Below are positions 9,111 through 16,472 of a stretch of DNA of 64,000 nt, piece by piece. The translations under genes were made by a program, and so were the position numbers. The stretch comes from an uncultured Eggerthellaceae bacterium (GTDB lineage Bacteria; Actinomycetota; Coriobacteriia; Coriobacteriales; Eggerthellaceae). The stretch covers positions 124,001 through 188,000 of the forward strand of contig CALBGP010000028.1 of NCBI GenBank assembly GCA_937892845.1. The letters run 5' to 3'. Under the pieces are notes generated by a model. The model saw only the letters and a program-made list of their open reading frames with translations, made no database searches and was not told the origin of the DNA. Every line of letters starts with the position of its first letter. The stretch's first letter is position 1.

Positions 9111-9183
9111 CGCGAAAGGGGTCTGTGTCGGTGTCCGGGCCGCATTTGACGGTAATCCGGGTGAAGCCCATTTCCAGCAGGCG

Positions 9184-10170
9184 TTATGCTGCTGCGTCCT
9201 CCTTGCGGGACATGGCCTTCTCGTAATCCTTGGTGCCGACGAAGATCTCGTTGGTGTAGGGGTTCTTGCCCAGCTTCTTGGAGCGGTAGAACACATAACC
9301 CAGAGCGGCGATGTTGGCGACCAGAGCGATGATGGAGACAACCAGGTTGATGTCGGGGTTGTTCACGGAGTTGACAGCGAAGATGGAGTCGTTGGCGAAC
9401 ATGGGAACCACCTGGCAGAACATGCACCACAGAGCCAGCGTGTTCGCACGGTTCTGGATCCAGCCGCCCTTGTTCCACAGCGCGTTGGCAACGGTGGGGG
9501 CAAGCAGCAGAGCCAGGCCGCAGTACCAGGAGTGCGTGGGCAGGCAGTTGTAGGTGTAGCAGAAGTTCCACAGGTCGTAGGAGATGATGAACACCCAGGT
9601 CATGTCAGGCCACAGCATGTCCTGCTTCTTCTTGGAAACATAGATGCCGAACCAGCCGGTCATGACGAAGATGTTGAGCAGGCCGGCAATGCCGTTGAAG
9701 ACGTTGTGCCAGCCACCGTACAGGGTGACGCCCTCCACGGAAACCCACGTGGTGCCCCATGCGCGGATGGCAGACTCGAAGTCGCTCGCCACGGCGATGA
9801 GGATGTTGATGGCAACGATCACGAAGGGGAAGCACTTGAACCATTCGGCCTTACCCAGCTTGCCCCACTTGTACTTCAGCGCCATGAAGCCGATGCAGCC
9901 GATGGTTGCGGCATAGAGCTTGGCGTAGTGGAACCAGCTGCCCATGTCGGTGAACGTGGGGTTGTTGAGCGCCCACTGCTGGCCCATGGCCGCGCCCACG
10001 TTGATCGCGATGAAGTACACGGTCAAAACGGCGGGAAGCACCAGGAAGCAGATGATGCCGCCTGCCTTGGAGCGTCGGGCGAATTCGTTGACCAGGATGA
10101 GGCCGACGAATACGACCACCCATCCGATCCACTGATATATGGCGTGATCGCCGTAAACTTGGAACAACAT
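9184..10170 (-). CDS. Multi-pass membrane protein of unknown function (DUF5692-like)
   Basis: This 328-residue protein has about nine hydrophobic helices. It is rich in Trp and Cys, with conserved-looking loops such as WWHNVFNGIAG-type and CYTYNCLPTHSWYCG segments, and ends in a charged cytoplasmic tail (KKLGKNPYTNEI, then KAMSRKEDAAA). I believe it corresponds to the uncharacterised family DUF5692 known from Eggerthella relatives, but this is from memory and no function is known to me. ATG 10170 has GAGAGGAAAG just upstream. A TetR gene lies 178 bases upstream in the same direction and is the natural candidate regulator. A hairpin (GCCGGAT/ATCCGGC, 10216-10233) lies in its leader. Confidence 0.65.
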   Translation of the reverse strand: MLFQVYGDHAIYQWIGWVVVFVGLILVNEFARRSKAGGIICFLVLPAVLTVYFIAINVGAAMGQQWALNNPTFTDMGSWFHYAKLYAATIGCIGFMALKYKWGKLGKAEWFKCFPFVIVAINILIAVASDFESAIRAWGTTWVSVEGVTLYGGWHNVFNGIAGLLNIFVMTGWFGIYVSKKKQDMLWPDMTWVFIISYDLWNFCYTYNCLPTHSWYCGLALLLAPTVANALWNKGGWIQNRANTLALWCMFCQVVPMFANDSIFAVNSVNNPDINLVVSIIALVANIAALGYVFYRSKKLGKNPYTNEIFVGTKDYEKAMSRKEDAAA

Positions 10171-10348
10171 GGTCTTTCCTCTCTTTCTCTTGGGTTCTCA
10201 CCATGTGTATCGGGTGCCGGATGAGAATCCGGCTCGTTCCCAGGTTTTGGAGCGCACGAATCCAGCCGTCGGCTCGGGCAACGGGAGATTCCGGTCTCAT
10301 GTGACCGTTCGTGCGAAGGGCGGGGAAGGGTTCCGGGTGAAGCCGGCG

Positions 10349-10924
10349 TTATCCGCGTGAGGGATCGATGCGTCCCCTGTCCATATGAAGCGTTTGAGCG
10401 ATGAGGTCTTTGATGGTTTCGTCATCAACGTCAGGGTGCTGGCGCATGTAGCCGATGATGCCCACTATCAGCACATAGAATGTTTCGTAGACGTGATTGA
10501 TGCGGATGGTGTGCAGCCGTTCATAGTCCTGCACGGTCGTATCGACCATGTATGTAGCCAGGCGGTCGGCAACGCGATTCACGAACTGAATGTAGAGGGC
10601 GGCGTTTTCGCTGGAGGCCAGGGCTCGGCGGAAAGAGCCGTTGCGGAACAGAGCGCCGCGCAAAACCACGAGCAGGCTATCGAGCGCGTGCTCTATATCT
10701 CCGACGCGCCTCTGGGAGTTCCAGGCGGACAGTTCGGAGACGAATTCTTCGACGAATGAGTCGAGAACGGCCGAAGTGAGGTCTTCTTTGCTGCTGAAGT
10801 AATGGTAGAAGAGGCTGCGGGCAACGCCGAGCCTGTCGGTGATATCGCGGACCGAGGTCTTCGTGAGACCTTTTTCCTCAAACAGCTGTCGCGCGCAAGC
10901 GATGATGTCTTCGCGACGATTCAT
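10349..10924 (-). CDS. TetR/AcrR-family transcriptional regulator
   Basis: The 191-residue protein has the standard N-terminal helix-turn-helix (IIACARQLFEEKGLTKTS, then VRDITDRLGVARSLFYHYFSS) followed by a helical ligand domain. The start at ATG 10924 follows GAGGGAGG. It is transcribed toward the membrane-protein gene at 9184-10170 and away from the cytochrome operon. The 364-base region upstream is dense in inverted repeats (11018-11159), so it could control itself, the membrane protein, or the flavin reductase operon. Its ligand is unknown. Confidence 0.85.
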   Translation of the reverse strand: MNRREDIIACARQLFEEKGLTKTSVRDITDRLGVARSLFYHYFSSKEDLTSAVLDSFVEEFVSELSAWNSQRRVGDIEHALDSLLVVLRGALFRNGSFRRALASSENAALYIQFVNRVADRLATYMVDTTVQDYERLHTIRINHVYETFYVLIVGIIGYMRQHPDVDDETIKDLIAQTLHMDRGRIDPSRG

Positions 10925-10999
10925 AATTCCTCCCTCAATTTTGGGACATGCCTTAAGCCGTCTTTCGACTGGAGCGCAGCATGTGATGCGGATCCCGGT

Positions 11000-11027
11000 T
11001 TGATATCAGGCAAGATATTGATGTCAA
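11000..11027 (-). promoter_or_regulatory. Probable promoter of the TetR gene
   Basis: On the minus strand TTGACA (11027-11022) is followed after 16 bases by TATCAA (11005-11000), about 75 bases before the TetR start. TTGATGTCAA, itself symmetrical, overlaps the -35. Confidence 0.5.
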
Positions 11028-11113
11028 GCCTGATGGGGGAGGCGTATCGCAGCTGCACCGATAGCTTGGTGGCAGGTCGCAAAACCCCTGATAAACGCAG
11101 TCTACGACGCTTG

Positions 11114-11159
11114 TTGACGTGTGGTCAATGTACACTTTCGACAAAGTGTCAATTTTGAC
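11114..11159. promoter_or_regulatory. Cluster of three adjacent inverted repeats, candidate operators
   Basis: In order: TTGAC-N5-GTCAA (11114-11128), ACACTTT-CGAC-AAAGTGT (11132-11149) and GTCAA-TT-TTGAC (11148-11159). Such density of symmetry between divergent regulator and target genes suggests protein binding sites. Which protein binds them is unknown. Confidence 0.5.
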
Positions 11160-11201
11160 GGACCAGCTTGCCAAAGCCTATTCCAATGAATTCTCGGTGC
11201 G

Positions 11202-11210
11202 TGCTATAGT
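11202..11210 (+). promoter_or_regulatory. Extended -10 promoter of the flavin reductase operon
   Basis: TGCTATAGT fits the extended -10 pattern TGnTATAAT; no good -35 is visible. Transcription would start near 11217, placing the 11243 near-palindrome just inside the transcript. Confidence 0.5.
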
Positions 11211-11242
11211 CGAGACAACTTCACCACGGTAATAAAAAAAGA

Positions 11243-11256
11243 GCTTCAGTGAAGTA
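11243..11256. promoter_or_regulatory. GCTTCAGTGAAGTA near-palindrome, candidate MarR-type operator
   Basis: CTTCA and TGAAG flank a single base. The identical 14 bases occur at 17469-17482 in the promoter of the double-MarR gene, which suggests that regulator controls this operon. Confidence 0.55.
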
Positions 11257-11288
11257 AAAAGAAAACCATGGAGAGAGGAAAGGTGGCC

Positions 11289-11879
11289 ATGGACGAGAAA
11301 CGAGAGGGGAAGACCGTGCAGGCCGGATCCGAGAAGGCCAAGCGCAAGCGCTGGCCCATTGCGGTGGGAGTGGTTGCAGTGGTACTGGCGGCGGCAGGAG
11401 TGGGCTTTGCGGCCTGGCATGCCCAGCCTTCATTCTGCAATGCGATCTGCCATAGTCCCATGGATGGCTACGTGGAAGGCTACTACAACGACGAAGATCT
11501 GATGGCGCATGCTCATCAGGTAGCGGGAACCACGTGCCTTGAATGCCATGAGGCAAAGCTCGACGAGCAGATCACCGAAGGACTGGCTTGGGTTCGCGGT
11601 GATTTCGAAGTCGATGATGCAGGCATGATCGCCACGGTGGGTGTAACGGCTGATTCGAAGATGTGCGCTACGCCCGGCTGCCATGACTTCGACGAGGTTA
11701 TAGCCGCAACGCAGGATTGGGGTGGAGAGGAAGGCGTCAATCCGCACCAGTCCCACCAGGGAACCGCCATCGACTGCAGCAACTGCCATGGCGCACACGG
11801 GCAATCCAACATGTATTGCAACACCTGCCATGACTATGAGGTGCCGGAAGGCTGGTCCTCTCCGGTTCGGAACGCATAA
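11289..11879 (+). CDS. Membrane-anchored multihaem c-type cytochrome
   Basis: The 196-residue protein has one N-terminal membrane anchor (about residues 23-43) and an extracytoplasmic domain with five haem-like motifs. Three are standard CxxCH (83-87, 163-167, 177-181), one is CX4CH (126-132) and one is CX3CH (50-55). It probably passes electrons from the quinol pool to the flavoproteins encoded just downstream, the role of NapC/NrfH-like or c3-like cytochromes in Eggerthellaceae reductase operons. ATG 11289 is chosen over 11268 because GAGAGGAAAGGTGG precedes it. The gap to the next gene is nine bases. Confidence 0.88.
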   Translation: MDEKREGKTVQAGSEKAKRKRWPIAVGVVAVVLAAAGVGFAAWHAQPSFCNAICHSPMDGYVEGYYNDEDLMAHAHQVAGTTCLECHEAKLDEQITEGLAWVRGDFEVDDAGMIATVGVTADSKMCATPGCHDFDEVIAATQDWGGEEGVNPHQSHQGTAIDCSNCHGAHGQSNMYCNTCHDYEVPEGWSSPVRNA

Positions 11880-11888
11880 GGGGGAGCT

Positions 11889-12452
11889 ATGGGATACGCA
11901 GATGAAACCCGGTTTCATGCAGTGCGTCGCAGCACCGCTGCAGTTGCCGCGGTGTGCACGGTTTCTGTTCTGGCAGCCGGCATGACGGGATGCGGCGCTT
12001 CTTTCGAGGGAACGGGATCGAAGGACGCGGCAAGTGCCGAGCAGCTGGCATTGCGCACCGACGATCCTTGGGCCGTCCAGGTGACGGCAGATCCGTCCGC
12101 AAAGCCCGATGCGGCATATCGCGACGGCGTCTACACGGGCGTCGGCACCGGCATGGACGGTCTGATCACGGTCACCCTGCTCATCGATGACGGACGCATT
12201 ACCTGCATTGAGGTGACGCAGGAAGGCGAAACCCAGAGCGTCGGTGGCTTCGAGGCCATCCGTGATGGCAAATACGCCGCCATGATCGATGCCGCGCAGG
12301 GTTCGGACATAGACGCCGTCAGCGGAGCGACCATCACCACAGCCGGCGTGAAGATGGCCGTGGATGACGCCCTGGAGCAGGCCGGAGGAGAAACGCCTCA
12401 GGCCTCACAGGCTGCCGAAGGCGCAGCCGACACGAGCAAAGCAACGCGATAA
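11889..12452 (+). CDS. FMN-binding lipoprotein (covalently flavinylated electron carrier)
   Basis: This 187-residue protein has a lipoprotein signal with lipobox GMTGC (Cys35), then an FMN-binding domain at about residues 76-165. The DAVSGAT motif (142-148) fits the ApbE flavinylation consensus, in which the Thr carries phosphoester-linked FMN. It would shuttle electrons on the outer face of the membrane between the upstream cytochrome and the downstream FAD reductase. The start at 11889 follows GGGGGAG. The Ala/Thr-rich tail looks like a flexible linker. No ApbE gene is in the window. Confidence 0.88.
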   Translation: MGYADETRFHAVRRSTAAVAAVCTVSVLAAGMTGCGASFEGTGSKDAASAEQLALRTDDPWAVQVTADPSAKPDAAYRDGVYTGVGTGMDGLITVTLLIDDGRITCIEVTQEGETQSVGGFEAIRDGKYAAMIDAAQGSDIDAVSGATITTAGVKMAVDDALEQAGGETPQASQAAEGAADTSKATR

Positions 12453-12462
12453 GGGGGATACG

Positions 12463-14295
12463 ATGCCCGATATCAAAAACCATGCATCGCTTTCGAGGCG
12501 AGGATTCCTCATGGGTGCGGCCGCTGCAGCAGCGGCAACTGTCGCCGCAGGTGCGGCTCCCGCCTTCGCCGCCGAAGGGAAGATCGGCGATTGGGCTGCA
12601 GATGGCAGCAGCAAGGTGGACCTGCCTGAGAGCAGCGCGACCAATGCCTCTGCGTCTGACGGAACGTACCGCGAGCATAATTCCGCAGCGTTTCCAGCGG
12701 ATGACGCCACGCCCATTCCGCCGCGTGCAGTACCCCAGAATTGGGACTACGAATGTGAAGTCTGCGTCGTGGGTGCCGGCGGCGGCGGGCTGAACGCGGC
12801 CGCGCGCGCCGCTGAGCTGGGAGCGAAGGTCATCTGCGTGGAGTCTATGGGGCTGCACGGCGGAAACGCGCAGTCCGCAGGCATGTGCGGCATTCTGGGC
12901 GGCTCCAAGATGCAGGACGCCAAGCAGTTCGCCATGCCCAGCTTCCCCTTCGACCCCCAGAAACTCACGGACTGGGCCATGGACGAATACCATTACGCGG
13001 CCGACCCCAAGCTCATCTACAAGATTGCCGAGCAGGGCGGACCCAGCCTTGACTGGATGGCTGACTGCGGCGTGCAGTGGCGCTTGGGCGAGGTGCCCGT
13101 GTATGTGGCGCCGAAGAATGCAACGCTTGACCACCATGTGCTCAAGATGAAGGATGCCACCGATGCCATGTTCGCCTACGGCCAGCGCAAAGGGGTCGAA
13201 TATCTGTTCCAGTGCCCTGCGTGCGCTCTGGTGCAAGATGACGAAGGCCGCATCGTGGGCATCGTGGCCCGTCGCGACTTCCAAGATGAGGTCTACATCC
13301 ATGCAACGCATGGCGTGATCCTGACCGCAGGCGGCTTCTGCAACAACAAGGCGCTGCTGGAGCGCTACATCCCCACGGCGGCCATGGGCTGCGCGTCAAG
13401 CTACTTGGTGGGTGGCGAGCGCGGCGAGTGCTTCCGCATGGGGCTTGGCGTAGGCGCTGATGTCTCTGGATTCAACAGCTCTGCAAGCTTTGACGGCGGC
13501 GTGGATTGGCAGGCCGAGGGAGGCCAGTGGGCGCGCTTCCTCTACGACGGCATGACCCAGCTTTCCCGCCAGCCGTGGCTGACCATAGACCGGTGCGGCA
13601 ACCGCCTGCGCTACATGGATTCGCGCGTTGGCGAAGACGGTGCGAATGCCATCTACGCTCTGGGCGACCTTGCCACCATCCAGATGACCGTCCCCGGACA
13701 TCGCAGCTACATCATCTTCGATGCGAACTACGAGGATCATCTGGCCGGATTCGCCCAGGAGCACTGCCGCAAGCTCATCACGCCCGATCTTGAGCAGATC
13801 GACAAGGTGCCGGAGCATTATCGCGATTGGCATCATGGCGTGCAGGATGCCATCGACGCTGACGTTCTCAAGCGCCGCGATTCGTTGGAAGAACTTGAGC
13901 GCGACTTGGGCTTCGAGCCCGGCGTTCTGGTCAGTGCCGTGGAGAAGTGGAACGCGTGCTGCGATGCGGGCGAGGACGACTTCATGTACCCCATGCCCCC
14001 TGAATGGCTGCATGCCATCACCGAGCCGCCGTTTTACGGCTGCCGCATAGGAGGCAATCTGTACGGGACGAAGGCCGGCTTGCTGATCAACGATCAGATG
14101 CAGGTCATGGATACCCGCGGCCGCGTCATCCCCGGTCTGTATGCGGGCTGGCACACCGCCGGCGGTGCGTGTGGCGAGAACAGCTACATCGGAGATCCGA
14201 TCCTCGGTTCGCTCATGGGTGACGTGGGCCTGGCATTCTGCGGTGGATACCTGTGCGGCACTTCGGTCATCGAGAACGAATTCAAAGACGCGTAA
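12463..14295 (+). CDS. Tat-exported FAD-dependent reductase (fumarate reductase-like flavoprotein)
   Basis: This 610-residue enzyme starts at ATG 12463 behind AAGGGGGATACG. A twin-arginine signal (SRRGFLMGAA, cleavage near AFAAEG) is followed by a linker of about 60 residues. The dinucleotide fold of the FAD_binding_2 family has GAGGGG at 104-109 and an acidic strand end VICVES. The C-terminal FAD segment (AGWHTAGGACGENSYIGD, then GSLMGDVGLAFCGGY) is complete. This family reduces C=C bonds of fumarate-like organic acids or of dietary and host compounds as terminal electron acceptors. Together with the cytochrome and FMN lipoprotein it makes an extracytoplasmic anaerobic respiratory chain. The substrate is unknown. 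Confidence 0.88.
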   Translation: MPDIKNHASLSRRGFLMGAAAAAAATVAAGAAPAFAAEGKIGDWAADGSSKVDLPESSATNASASDGTYREHNSAAFPADDATPIPPRAVPQNWDYECEVCVVGAGGGGLNAAARAAELGAKVICVESMGLHGGNAQSAGMCGILGGSKMQDAKQFAMPSFPFDPQKLTDWAMDEYHYAADPKLIYKIAEQGGPSLDWMADCGVQWRLGEVPVYVAPKNATLDHHVLKMKDATDAMFAYGQRKGVEYLFQCPACALVQDDEGRIVGIVARRDFQDEVYIHATHGVILTAGGFCNNKALLERYIPTAAMGCASSYLVGGERGECFRMGLGVGADVSGFNSSASFDGGVDWQAEGGQWARFLYDGMTQLSRQPWLTIDRCGNRLRYMDSRVGEDGANAIYALGDLATIQMTVPGHRSYIIFDANYEDHLAGFAQEHCRKLITPDLEQIDKVPEHYRDWHHGVQDAIDADVLKRRDSLEELERDLGFEPGVLVSAVEKWNACCDAGEDDFMYPMPPEWLHAITEPPFYGCRIGGNLYGTKAGLLINDQMQVMDTRGRVIPGLYAGWHTAGGACGENSYIGDPILGSLMGDVGLAFCGGYLCGTSVIENEFKDA

Positions 14296-14320
14296 GGCGC
14301 TTGTGGAAAAGGAGATGGAT

Positions 14321-15073
14321 ATGAAATCCCAGTTGAAGGAAATGGCGCGGCCGTATGGGGCGCTGTTCGCAATAGCGCTGGTGGTGGCTGTGCTGGCGCG
14401 TGCGGCCCTTGCCGTCGCGGGAGCCACGGGTGCACTTGCGTTCGACTATATCTCGGTTTCGGGCGTCCCGGTGCTCGATGTCGTGTGCTCCATCCTCACC
14501 GGATCGGCGTTTGTGGCGTTCATGTTCGCAGCTTCGCTTGCCCTGGGCATTTCGCTTGCAGGCGTTGCGCTGCAGGGTCTGCTGTATGCGCGCGGCCGCA
14601 GCGCAGCCGGACGTCCCGCCGCTGCATTTCTGTGGGGATGGGCAACGGCGCTGGTGGCGCTGGTGTGCCTGGTCATCGTGGTGCTGGGCATCCTGAGCGG
14701 CGTGCAGGTGGGCTCGATGAGCTCGAAGCTTCCCGGCATCCCCATGCTCATCGTGGGTGTCATCGTCTTCGCCGCATTCTTGGGTACGCTTCTTGCCGCG
14801 GCATCCGCTGTTGTCCGCGTGTGCATTGCCAAGGCCAGGGCGAAGCGCAGCGAGTGCGCGCTGTACCTCAATCTTGTGGTTGCGGTGGCCGTGTGCGGTG
14901 CTGTGGTCGCAGCGCTTACGGTGGGTACGGTGGCGGCAATCAATGTGACCCCGCTTGACTCTGTTGCTGCGGGCGTGTGGTTCGCCGTCGATATCGCGGC
15001 GAACCTGGCCATCTTGTTCACGGCGGACAGGATGGCTGCAAAGACCGAGAAGTCTTTGGAGGAAGCCGCGTAG
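14321..15073 (+). CDS. Multi-pass membrane protein of the flavin reductase operon
   Basis: The 250-residue, Ala/Val-rich protein has about six membrane helices and a short charged C-terminus (RMAAKTEKSLEEAA). ATG 14321 is preferred over 14315 because AAGGAG then has a usable spacing. It follows the FAD reductase by 25 bases and precedes a strong terminator, so it is the last gene of a four-gene operon. It may be an auxiliary membrane subunit or a transporter for the reductase substrate; I recognise no family. No haem-ligand pattern stands out. Confidence 0.65.
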   Translation: MKSQLKEMARPYGALFAIALVVAVLARAALAVAGATGALAFDYISVSGVPVLDVVCSILTGSAFVAFMFAASLALGISLAGVALQGLLYARGRSAAGRPAAAFLWGWATALVALVCLVIVVLGILSGVQVGSMSSKLPGIPMLIVGVIVFAAFLGTLLAAASAVVRVCIAKARAKRSECALYLNLVVAVAVCGAVVAALTVGTVAAINVTPLDSVAAGVWFAVDIAANLAILFTADRMAAKTEKSLEEAA

Positions 15074-15138
15074 CGGATATCGTGCGGGCGGGGCGGCATC
15101 GAGGTTCTCTTGAAGTCCGCCTCTGTGGTCCGGATGCG

Positions 15139-15182
15139 AAAAGCGCCCTCTCGAATCGTCGGGAGGGCGCTTTCGTTGTTTT
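15139..15182. terminator. Bidirectional terminator between convergent genes
   Basis: AAAGCGCCCTC and GAGGGCGCTTT enclose a 12-base loop, with T-rich tracts beyond the stem on both strands. It serves the flavin reductase operon and the convergent membrane-protein gene. Confidence 0.8.
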
Positions 15183-15201
15183 CGTCCTCGAATGCGGTTG
15201 A

Positions 15202-15753
15202 CTATTCTTCGGAGAGCCGCCGGCCGTTCTTCTTCGCGCTGCGGAAGATAAGCCAGAAGAGCAGCATGCCCGCACCGAAGCCGAAAAGCCCGACGACGAT
15301 GCCCATTGCGATGTCTCCGGCCCATGTGACCTGGCTTGCGCCGACAAGTTGCAATTCCGCCACCATGCGCAAGCCTGAAACGAGCAGTGCGATGAGCATG
15401 CCGATGAGTGCGGAGAGGGTGGCGTAGAAACCAACGGGGAATTCGTCGGTTTCGAAACGCGGATGTTCTGTTGAGATGCCCTTGCGTGCCATGGCGATTG
15501 TGCCGTACAGGCATGACGCAATCAGTGAGGCAAGGAGGATCAGCTCGCTGGGAAATGCTGAGGCAACGGCTTCGGCTTGGTTGGGAAGCTGGTTGACCAT
15601 AGCGGCCTGATCAAGCATTTCGCTATAGTAGATGCTGATCAATGCGCCGGCAGCCAGGATGATGAAGCAGCGGCGATAGATGCGGTTGCATTCCGATTCC
15701 GCACGTTCATCAACGGGGCCGGCGTAGCGTCTCCACTGTTCTGCGAGGTACAT
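15202..15753 (-). CDS. Small four-helix membrane protein paired with an XRE regulator
   Basis: The 183-residue protein has four predicted membrane helices in two pairs (about residues 32-44 and 68-90, then 110-132 and 142-170), a charged N-terminus (AEQWRRYAGPVDERAESECN) and a basic tail. The start at ATG 15753 follows AAAGGAAA; ATG 15768 in frame has no site. It lies 16 bases after the XRE regulator, a pair commonly seen in Firmicutes and Coriobacteriia, where the membrane protein is uncharacterised. It may resemble the small DUF6773-type proteins, but this is unverified. Confidence 0.6.
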   Translation of the reverse strand: MYLAEQWRRYAGPVDERAESECNRIYRRCFIILAAGALISIYYSEMLDQAAMVNQLPNQAEAVASAFPSELILLASLIASCLYGTIAMARKGISTEHPRFETDEFPVGFYATLSALIGMLIALLVSGLRMVAELQLVGASQVTWAGDIAMGIVVGLFGFGAGMLLFWLIFRSAKKNGRRLSEE

Positions 15754-15769
15754 GTCATTTCCTTTCATG

Positions 15770-15985
15770 TCAAGCGGTTGGGGATTCTTCGTCCCAGAAA
15801 AGATCGTTGAGTGTGACTTTGAGCTCCCTGCAGATGGCGACGCACAGCTTCAAGCTCGGGTTGTATGAGCCGGATTCGATAAGCCCTATGGTTTGGCGCG
15901 TTGCCCCGACTTTGCGGGCGAGGTCACCTTGGGATAGGCCAAGAGCAGCCCGCGCCGCTTTCATGCGCAGGTTTTTGCCGGGCAT
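15770..15985 (-). CDS. Small XRE-family helix-turn-helix regulator
   Basis: This 71-residue protein is essentially one HTH domain (AARAALGLSQGDLARKVGAT, then RQTIGLIESGSYNPSLKL) with a short C-terminal tail (LNDLFWDEESPTA). ATG 15985 is preferred because AAAGGAGG precedes it by seven bases; ATG 15991 is too close to that site. The AT-rich, repeat-containing region just upstream (TATGACATA and CATGCATG near 16030-16045) is a likely autoregulatory operator. It forms an operon with the downstream membrane protein. Confidence 0.88.
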   Translation of the reverse strand: MPGKNLRMKAARAALGLSQGDLARKVGATRQTIGLIESGSYNPSLKLCVAICRELKVTLNDLFWDEESPTA

Positions 15986-16472
15986 GGGCATTCCTCCTTT
16001 CCGACGGTTTTGCAGATAGCAAAATGTATGACATACCATGCATGATGCAACATATAATAGGCATATTGGATTGAATGTCAAATATAAATTGCATTCATGT
16101 CCAAGCATGGGGTTATGCTGGCGCTGCACGTTTGCGCAAGCGGGCGTGCTGAAGCGCCTGGGGCCGGGTGGGGAAAGATCGGTGGGGTTCATGCGGCGCA
16201 AGCGAAGTGCTCGGGGCCGCTTTGCGTTTTGCGACTCCGCTCGGGTTCGGCGCGTTTCGGAATCGCAACCGGGTTCGGTGCAATGGTTGCGAACTGTACC
16301 GTTTTGTAAGTCTTTCGGGTTCAGGGTGCTGCCTGGGATGTCGGCATTCTGGGGGGAATGAAGAAAACCGCAGGTCGGATTGATTCCGGCTTGCGGTTTC
16401 GCGTTTGCGGGGGCCGAGTGCACCCGAAAGACTTGGGATTCGGTGCAGATTGCGGGTTTTGTCCGTCCGATG
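15986..16472. other. Gene-free stretch with promoter-like start and inverted repeat
   Basis: The first 100 bases are AT-rich and carry the XRE gene promoter. The remainder is GC-rich without a credible gene. AAGTCTTTCGGGT (16308-16320) is repeated inverted as ACCCGAAAGACTT (16422-16434). Direct copies of TTCGGTGCA (16274 and 16439 regions) flank it. Confidence 0.45.

Larger units (their letters stand above)
10925..11288. other. Divergent regulatory region between TetR gene and cytochrome operon
   Basis: There is no gene here. The stretch holds the promoters and palindromes listed separately: a minus-strand promoter, three inverted repeats at 11114-11159, an extended -10 at 11202-11210 and the 14-base near-palindrome at 11243-11256. 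Confidence 0.7.

Noticed and set aside
16080..16470. Small open frames in the gene-free stretch upstream of the XRE gene
   Set aside because: Codon use and composition do not look coding, no ribosome sites were seen and the frames overlap each other.
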